From positions 434,001-498,000 of the forward strand of contig VZSF01000978.1 in assembly GCA_013398295.1 (NCBI GenBank): 64,000 bases of DNA, read 5' to 3'. The stretch's first letter is position 1. The number at the start of each line of letters is the position of its first letter. The translations under genes were made by a program, and so were the position numbers. The notes below the pieces were generated by a model. It searched no databases. It saw only the letters and a list, made by a program, of their open reading frames with translations, and had not been told where the DNA came from. Positions 1-9,400 of this stretch are shown here, piece by piece. This DNA comes from Chionis minor (taxonomy: Eukaryota; Chordata; Aves; Charadriiformes; Chionididae).

Positions 1-350
1 CTTAACTAAAAGATCAAGGAAAACAAAAGAAAGTAGAAGGACCAGCTGCTGAGGTATAGCAGTGGTTCAGCTTGATGTCCCCAGACTGCCTCCACTTGAT
101 CCACTGCCTTTGCATCACAGCCATGCCCCAGGAAACACACTACAAGGGTACAGAATGGCAACTCCTGGCAGCAAACAGTGTGTGACACCCACTGCCTGCT
201 GTCCCTATGCACCTTCCACTGCCACAGGCTTGTGCCTCCATGCTGTTTCCGTACACGTGAGAAGATGTGGTTGCCACCTACGGTCTCCATAGCTTGAGAG
301 GGTGTCTGAGAAATAGCCTCTAACTCGGAGTACTTACGAGTCCAACTTAC
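1..350 (-). other. SLC4A1AP intron, partial
   Basis: This is the start of the intron after the last visible exon, reading leftward. No further exon of the gene is seen before the window edge. Confidence 0.8.
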
Positions 351-447
351 CCCTAGGCTTCCAGTTTTCAGCCTGAATTTGCTGCCTCCTTTCATTGCAC
401 CAAAGAGAGGCAAGGTAATCTTTTTAGGCTTGCTTTCTGCTTCCAGA
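351..447 (-). CDS. SLC4A1AP: SLC4A1AP exon: [20 protein letters not shown] (last exon in window)
   Basis: A 97-nt exon with acceptor GTTACAG|TCTGG and donor CTAGGG|GTAAGT, ending in phase 0 after SLG. The [13 protein letters not shown] motif is strongly conserved. The remaining 3' exons, encoding the KLPPKRPELPP-type tail and acidic C terminus, are not in the window. Confidence 0.93.
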
Positions 448-3400
448 CTGTAACTCCCACTCCTAATAAAAATTACATACAAAGGAAAACAATGTACAAA
501 GTATCAAATGTCTTATATTTACAAATGCAAAAAAAATAATCTGCAAATTAGAAGTAGCTATATAAAAATCCATTTATTTCTCTCTCACTGGGAGCACCCA
601 AGGAAGAAGCTGCAGGAGATGACTCCTCTGTCTTACATACATACCATAGGATTCAGGCACTTGCCATACAGGAAGAAAAAAAAAAAAGCAAGAAAAAAAA
701 ATCGCTATCAGACAGACTCCCTCAAATTCAATTGCACACACATACTTACATATGTATATAATATATACATGTAAACACACTCATAAGCCAAACCTCAATT
801 TAAGTAAATTAATTAAGTCGTTAAACCTCTAATCAGGCTGCCACTAGCTGATGAACCCAGCACACGCCCACCTGAATTGCAGCGGTTGCTAGGCAGTAGT
901 TGAACAGCCACTACACTTGACTTCCAGGTACATTTCACTGCATGAAAGTGGTTTTCACATTGTACATAATAACTATAAAATTTTTCAGTTCCTTTTGGAT
1001 ACAGGTTGGGAAAAAAAATTAACAAAGCTGACACCATGCTTCCAATCCCTCTCCCCTCATCTCCCCTGTGTGGGCTTGTCTTACTCCACTGTTTTGGGGG
1101 CATCTGCCTCCACCACAGATGCACCGAGGGCCAAAAGGCACAGGGGCTTTGGAAAGAGGTGAGCCAGGTAGATTGGAAGGCAGTCCTGCTTTGCTGTTTG
1201 GAAAGCTGTCTACTTACTGGGCTTGCACAACTGCCCACGGACAAATGGTAAAAGGAATCATTTTACACTTTAGCCAAGACTTACTGAGGCTTCAGCTCAG
1301 GCAGTTCTGCAGGCTTGACAAGCTTTATTAACCCTTTCAGTCTCTGTTGCTCTTTCTTCAGTTCAAACGACCGCAAGTGAAGCTTCTTTCGTGCCACGCT
1401 GTCTAAGGTGCATCCTGATTTTATTTCAGTCATGAATTCGTCCAAGGAATCTTGAGCTGCTGGCTGGGACTGGACTACGCAAGATAAAGGGAAGATACAT
1501 ATCGTTATGGGTGGGAAGATGAGAGCTGTAGTCATCAAATCCTACCTTTAGAGAGCAAGGTATATGGGAACAACTACTCTCTCTGCCAGTTTCTGTTGAA
1601 TGGTGAAGTAATGGAGGTTGTTAGCCCTGGAAAGATGAAAGCATTTCTCCTAACAAAAGCCTAACAGTAAACCTTAATCCACTTACGTAACAAAACCTCT
1701 CTTAACATTGAGTGCTTCTGTACAAGCCTGCCTCTCTATTCTACGCTGACTTTGTGATCTGCTGTCCCTAAAACAGTGGCTTAAGGGTTCTTTTTTTGCA
1801 GTTGCAGACTATTAAAATAAACACAAAGAATCCCACACCACTACACAGGGAATGCCATTTTAGCTTTCCTGGAATGTTTGTATGCTATGTAATAGCATTT
1901 GCAAAGCTAGAAATGAATCAACACATGATGCTGCCTCCTACCCCTGGATGACTGAGTGCATACAAGAACATTTTCATACGTTAAGCCAATCACACAAAAT
2001 TCACCTTCATTTTGACGGCATTTTCTAACAAGAAAACACTGCTCTCTACTTGAAAAAGAGAAATGACAGTCTTTCTACTCCACCTGATTTCCAATATTAA
2101 TCATTCTATGCATATTTGACTAATTAAAATAAAACTCAGGAGGAAAAACTAAAGCTCTAATGACCAAGAAAAGTAAACACAGAATTCTAACACAAGGATT
2201 AAAAAAAGCTAAACAAAAAACCCCAGGAAAACTCCTTCCTTGGGCTTGAACAATGCTTCAGAAGTTTTTATATTGTGTTCAAAAATAACTTGGAGGCAAA
2301 CAAAGAAAAATGTAGTTGCTAGAATTTTAACAAGCCATTTGACAGGCAATCTTCTGCCTTTTAATATTATATGGGAAGTGGCAAACCCAGTATTTGCTAT
2401 ATCATAAGCATTTATGTATATATGCACAAGAATAATTATGTGACCAATGAGTTATTCGCAGTTCAGCTTGAGCTAATTAAGTAGCATTTGAAATTTTAAA
2501 TGTGTACAAATAAAACAGTATAAGTTAAGAGTCCATATTCAAGCAGTTTTACATGACTTAAAGACTTAAAGTCTAGTAAGACTCATGTTTACAAGTGGAC
2601 TCAATTGAAAAAGATATTATTGATATTCTAGATATTATTATCTAGAACACGCCGTTTACAATTTGCAAATATATGAAAGCCACAACAGTAACTGCTCAAA
2701 GATATACAGAATTAAAATGCTCCGAAAGATAAGAAACAGTTGTGCATCCACCTCCACATAAATATAAATGACAAAACACGCCATAAAAGAAATTCAGATA
2801 GAAATACACTTCTTTTTCCTCTTAACTATTTGTATGAGCCGAGACAAAAATCCTCAATGAAAAGGTGTTAATAACAAACAGCCTGAAACTCATAGCAGGT
2901 GGGAGCTGAGCAGAATGATCATTTAATTTAAAAGCCAAATTTCAAAGATAAGATTTAGTGTCTAGACAGACAGTTCAGAACAATTAAAGGTACGGTCCCA
3001 CAGCTCACTTCTGTAGCTGCAGAACAGCGTAAGAGTGCTTCAGTCACTGAGCAATCTTCATCGAGTCAGATTACCCTTATTGCAAATAGGATTCTCTGCT
3101 GGATTCTACCAACAGTGCCTAAGATCATAGAATGGTTTAGGTTGGAAGGGACCTTAAAGGTCATCTAGTTCCAACCACCCTGCCATGGGCTAGGACACCT
3201 CCCACTAGATCAGGCTGCTCAAAGCCCTATCCAGCCTGGCCTTGAACACTTCCAGGGATGGGGCCTCTACAGCTTCCCTGGGCAACATATGCCAGTATCT
3301 CAGAGTGAAAAATTTCTTCCCGAGATCTAATCTAAATCTCCCCTCTTCAAGTTTGAAGCCATTACCCCTCATCCTATCACTACACGCCCTTGTAGAAAGT

Positions 3401-6400
3401 CCCTCTCCAGCTTTCTTGTAGGCCCCTTTCAGATACTGGAAGGCTGCTATAAGGCCTCCCCAGACCCTTCTCTTCTCCAGGCTGAACAACCTCAACTCTC
3501 TCAGCCTGTCCTCATAGCAGAGGTGCTCCAGCCCTCAGATCATCTTCATGGCCCTTCTCTGGATCTGCTCCGACAGGTCTATGTTCTTCTTATGTTGAGT
3601 GCTCCAGAGCTATACACAGTATTCCACGTGAGGTCTCACGAGAGCAGAGTAGAGGGGCAGAATCACCTCCCTTGACCTGCTGGTCATGCTTCTTTTAATG
3701 CAGCCTGGGATACGGTTGGCTTTCTGGGCTGCAAGCACACATTGCCAGCTCATGCTGAGCTTCTCATCTACCAACTCCCCCAAGTTCCTCTCCCTCAAGG
3801 CTGCTCTCAATCCATTCTCCGCCCAGCCTGTATTTATGCATGGCGCTGCCCTGACCCATGTGCCAGGACTTACTGAGGGTGCACTCAGTCCCAGCATTCA
3901 CATTGCCAACAAAGATGTTAAATAATACTGATCCCATTACCGACCCGTGAGGAACACCACTTGTCACTGCTCCCCACTTGGACATCAAGCCATTGATGCA
4001 ACTCTGTGTGCAACCATCCAGCCAGTCCCTTATCCACTGAGTGGTACATCCATCAAATCCATGTCTCTCCAATTTAGAGATCAGGATGTCCTGGGGGACA
4101 GTGTCAACTGCCTTGGACAAGTCCAGGTAGATGCCATCTGTTGCTTTCCACTTATCCACCAATGCTGTAACCTCATCATAGAAGGTCACCAAATTTGTCA
4201 GGCACAATTTGCCCTTAGTGAAGCCATCTTGGCTGCCACCAGTCATTTCCTTATTTTCCATGTGCCTGAGCAGAGTTTCCAGGAGGACCTGCTCCATGAT
4301 CTTGCCAGGCACAGAGGCGAGACTGACCAGCCTGTAGTTCCCCGGGTCATCTTTTGTACCCTTTCTGAAAATGGGGGTTATGTTTCCCCTTTTCCAGTCA
4401 GTGGGAACTTCACCAGACTGCCACAACTTCTCAAATATGATGGATAGTGGCTTGCTAATTTTATTTGCCACTTTCCTCAGGACCCACAGATGAATCTCAT
4501 CAGGTCCCATGGACTTGTACACGTTCAGGTTCCTCAGCTGGTGTCAGACCTGGTATTCTCCTGCAGTGGGTGGTACCTCATTCTCCCAGTCCCTGCCTTT
4601 ACCTTCTGCAGCTTGGGCAGTGTGGTTAGAGCCTCTACCAGTGAAGACCACAGCAAAAAAGTTGTTGAGTACCTCAGCCTTCTCCATGTCCTGGGTGACC
4701 AGGTCTCCCATTTCCTTCCCAAGTGGGCCCACATCTTCCCTAGTCTCCTTTTTGCCCCCAGTACACCTTTAGAAGGCTTTCTTGTTACCTCTGACATCCC
4801 TGGCCAGATTTAACTCTATGTGGGCTTTAGCTTTCCTAACCTGATCCCTGGCCATCCAGACAATTTCTCTGTATTTCTCCCAAGCTACCTGTCTGTGCTT
4901 CCACCCTCTGTAGGCTTCCTTTTTCTGTTTGAGATTGTCCAGGATCTCCTTGTTCATCCACACAGGCCTCCTGGTGTTTTTGCCTGACTTCCTCTGTGTT
5001 GGAATGCATCACTCTTGAGCTCGGTAGAGGTGGTCCTTGAATATTAGCCAGGTTTCTTGGGCCCCTCTTCCTTCCAGGGCTTTATCCCACTGTATTTCAT
5101 CAAGCAAATGCCTGAAGAGGCCAAAGCCTGCTCTCCTAAGTCCAGGGTAGCAAGCTTACTGCGTGTCCCCCTTGCCGCCCTAAGGATCTCAAGGTCTGCC
5201 ATCTCATGATCGCTGCATCCAAGCCAGATCAGGTAGTACAGCTTACAGGGTTATTGTCAGCATTTGGTATCTGCTGCAGCAGTTTTGTACACTATTGAAA
5301 TAAAAATTGACATTGCTAGGCGATAAATCAATCATGGCTATTACACTTTATACTCCAGTGAAAAAAGCTATAGGGCTATTTACTGCACCATCAACTTATT
5401 GATAATTTTCTTCTGAACAAGCAACCAAAGATGAGACTGAAGAGCTCTATGTACTTGATTTTCATTCAGCTGCACCAGTGAATGAGAGATACCAAGTCAG
5501 TCCATCAGTAGTTAGTTCTGAAGAACTCTAGAAAACAACCTGTGAACTACTGTGATCTTTTAGACAACCACTTAATTTCTCCAAGTGCTTAGTAAGAGGT
5601 GTTGCAATTTAGCCTGCCATTCACTTTTTGGCGTCTCTACACTCTTGCCCTTAGGCTCCAAATAATCCTTTAGGAGCAAGCAAAATTGTCTTACGGTTTT
5701 AGAACTGTGTGTAATACAGCAGCTTCGCGAGACAGCTCATGACAGTGCTAAGAACCATCCATGATCAATATGCATGCTCCTGGCTTACACTTGTACTCAA
5801 CACCTGTGATTAACCTCAGGCATTCAAAGAAATCAGACAAAACACAAGTATCTAGAACGCACACACACAAAAGTAACTTACGATGGAATCTTTGCTATGT
5901 TTTAGCCTGGCTTAGTTCTAGGAAATTCCCATCCAATACTGAATTACTCTGTATTGCAGTAAATGCTGAGACTGCGATTTTTTCCAAGACTCTAAACTAG
6001 CTGTGTAACCAGTTACGATTTACCAAACCACAATAACATATACCAGAATTATATGCTGTTAGTAGAAGTCTGTAAATGAACTCATTCTTCCTTCTCCCAG
6101 CCTCTACTACAATATGATTTAACAGTCTTGTTGAGAAACAGTATCAGCAGAAACAAAGGCATCATAACATACGAAAGCTTGGAATTGCGTGTCTCAGGCA
6201 ATATAAAGCATTAGCTTCTCCTGCTAGTCAATCGTTAACTACTTATCAGTACAGTCATGATGAAAACAATTCTTTCAAACACACTGAACCGACCCATCAG
6301 TTAGAATGTTGAGTGGAACAGAACTGTTCTCTGAACAGTGATGTGGTATAATCAATCACCAACAAAAATGTTGGATACAAATGAGTTTTGGTGTTGAGCT

Positions 6401-9400
6401 GAATTACTAGAAAGAAACATACCCATATAATGCACAAAACAGAGCCCAGCTGTCAGATTGCTGCTAGGCTTCTTGGAGAGAAACTCTTCTGACAAACTGA
6501 CATTGCAACCTTTATTAATGCCAACTCTGTTAAAAAGGTTTTTGTATAAAGAACCAGCCTAAACACATTTCCTTTGTGCCTTCCTTTTATTCCACAAGAC
6601 ACGAGACATAACAGAAAGCAAAACGCAGCTATTTGTAGAGTATGCTTTTAAATCTAACTCGCTACCAAATACAATCACCACTTTGGAAAGGCTCTGCCTT
6701 CATACACGAAGGCATAATCCTAGAAGCTGAATGGCATGCTCATAAGCTAGCAAGTTCACTGCACACATGAGCTAAGCGTCAACTGCTTTGACTCCACGTT
6801 TCTCTTTCCTCACCTTTCCTTTTTAAGGTTCATTTACAATAAAAGAAGTGAAATAAAAGATACTGTCTTTTCTGTCAGTTGTCTACTCTTCCCTTATAAA
6901 GGGTTTTGGAGGGAGTGGGAAAAAGTGTTCCTCAAACTGGGTCAATTTCGCTAATATGGACAGATAAACAGGAATGATGCTCACCCTCTTAAGTTTCGGG
7001 AGCTTGCGTGCTCATCTCCTTACCTTAACTTAGAAGTTGCTTGCTTTGGAAAAAGCTGCATTCCTTAGAAAGTGAGTACACACACAGAGTACACAAACTA
7101 TGGGGATGAAGAGTATTAAGTATCCTCTCCAGCTAACTCAGTGACCTGCAAATCTTCCTACCCCTTTGTGAAAAGTGGACACTAAAAACCAAAAGCACTT
7201 ATGACAGAAACCCATAAGATACATTTTAATCTCTTTACTCTTCTTTGTGGAAAGCACTACAATCATATAAACTTCATGCCTTACCTTTCCCCGAAGCCTT
7301 CAGCTTCTCTGTTATCTCAGAAAGCTCATTTTCAGCTTCATTTAGCTTTGTGACCTATGAAAGAACAACATGCTTAGAAGACCTTTTTATCTTCTTAAAA
7401 TCCCCTTTTAAGAGTTACTCAGATACGCTACCAAATTACCTCAATTTTTCTACTTCCGATCTTTGACCAGAAGTTTCTGGGCTGAAAAAACTATAGTCTA
7501 GATTGTTCCTAAACAACTTATCAGTCCTTTCACATACTGTTCAAATAATTTTCTTTCTGAAACACAAAAATATGTATCATGCTTCTGCAGCAGTGTTATA
7601 CCACCACTGAGATCCTTCAACCCTTCCTATCCCTGCTCCCCAACACCCTATTGTCTGTGCAGGGCTTTTAGTTGTCATACCCCTGTCAGTCCAAGCTGCT
7701 TAATCTTTGAAGTGGAATGAGATCCTTCTTTGGGATGTGCCCTGTGCACTTGAAAGCTTGCAATTATTTTCTAACGCTTTAAAACTATTTTAAAAGTATC
7801 CTGTTCTGGTATTTCATTTCATCCACTGCCATGATCCACAAAGAAGGCAACACTACACAGGCAAAAGCAAGGTAGCGTGCTTCCACTAGAATAAAGCAAA
7901 CAATATTTTCAAGTATTTATAGATATCATCCACAAATCAAAAAAAAAAAAAAAAAATCACTATTTTATTCTAACTTGGCCAATTGAGAGCTAAAGGCCTG
8001 AAATAATACCAGAGTTCAAGCTAACAGAGAAAGATCAGGAAATATTTTTCATTTTCCTTCTTAATAATAATGCACACATGAGAGAGGAAGCCTGGCATGT
8101 CATAATAATTCTTACCAGGGAGTCATATGTCTCTGGTTTTTCTTCTATTTTACCAGCTTTTTTCATTCTGTTCAGTCGTTTCTTTTCTACAGCACCAGTT
8201 CGATCAAGGAAGGTGTCATCATCACTGTCATAAAAATCCTCATCTTCCCAGTTCTTTGATTTCCTTTTTCGGGATACTGGGAAAGGTAAGGAAGAAGGCA
8301 AGAAACAAAATGATTTGTATACCACTGAGCAATAAAACAAATTCAAGAGAGCAATCTAAAATCTGCCATTTAGGGATTTTAGAATGATCACAGCATTTGA
8401 CTAGTTATTCACCTGCTTCTTGCCTCAGTACTCCTCGAGCATCGAGTAACCTGCAAGCTTCCAGTGCGCACTGTATCATTGCTTCCTTCTTCTTTCCTGA
8501 ATGGAGAACCTCTGCCACCAGCTGCTTCCCTGATGCATCATCCACAGGCAACCTGTTTAGTTTGAAGGATCAGAGAACAGCGCAGATACAAATGTCTTTT
8601 CACTGACATTACTCAAATATTTTATTTATCATGCTGGCATCATTCTTTCAATTTCACTCTAGGTGTGGTTTTGGGGGGTTTTTTTTGGTGGGTTAAACAT
8701 TTTCACTTTTCATTTCATACACTACCAATCACAACACAAGCATAGATTTCCTAAAGCATGCAAGTAAATTTTTATTTCATTAGTCCAAACAATAACTCTG
8801 CCTATATTAATTCCATTGGGAATACAAGAAGTTAAAAAGCTAAATGTCAATCCCCAAAACGTTTTAAGCACCAGTATCTTGCATACGGGCAACACCAGTA
8901 ACAAATATTTTCCCTGCTGAAGCAAAGCTTTCTTAAACAGTACAATCATTGCAATGTTGTACATATACATTTGAAAACCTTCTGTTGACTTAATGTCCAC
9001 CTCACCTTGTCGCGTCTTATAAAAGAATGACATTAGTGGCCTCTTGCTGGACTTATACCATAAAAGAACTGAAATTTGCTATAGAGTAGAATGAATTTTT
9101 TTTTTCCTCTCTCCCATTAGAATTGAAAGATATTGTGTCCTAGTTTCTTCTCTCATATTTCAATTTCACATATTTCTCAAAACAAGGGCAACTGAAAGAC
9201 TAGACTCTTGCTTTCCTCATTTGCATCTCTAAGGAAAACCAAATGCTGCCAGACCAGAAAGGAGTGCGGACACTGAACTGTCCACTGACGCTTGAACTTC
9301 TGCCTCAGTATCAGTGCTTAGGTCTAATTCCAGCTGGCCTCCTTGCTGAGTGCGGCAAGACAAGTTATTCCTTCATCTTTTGTTTGTGAATTCAATTAAG

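Noticed and set aside
3947..4447. 166-codon plus-strand frame in the CR1 element
   Set aside because: It is antisense to the LINE reverse-transcriptase frame and is a shadow of it.
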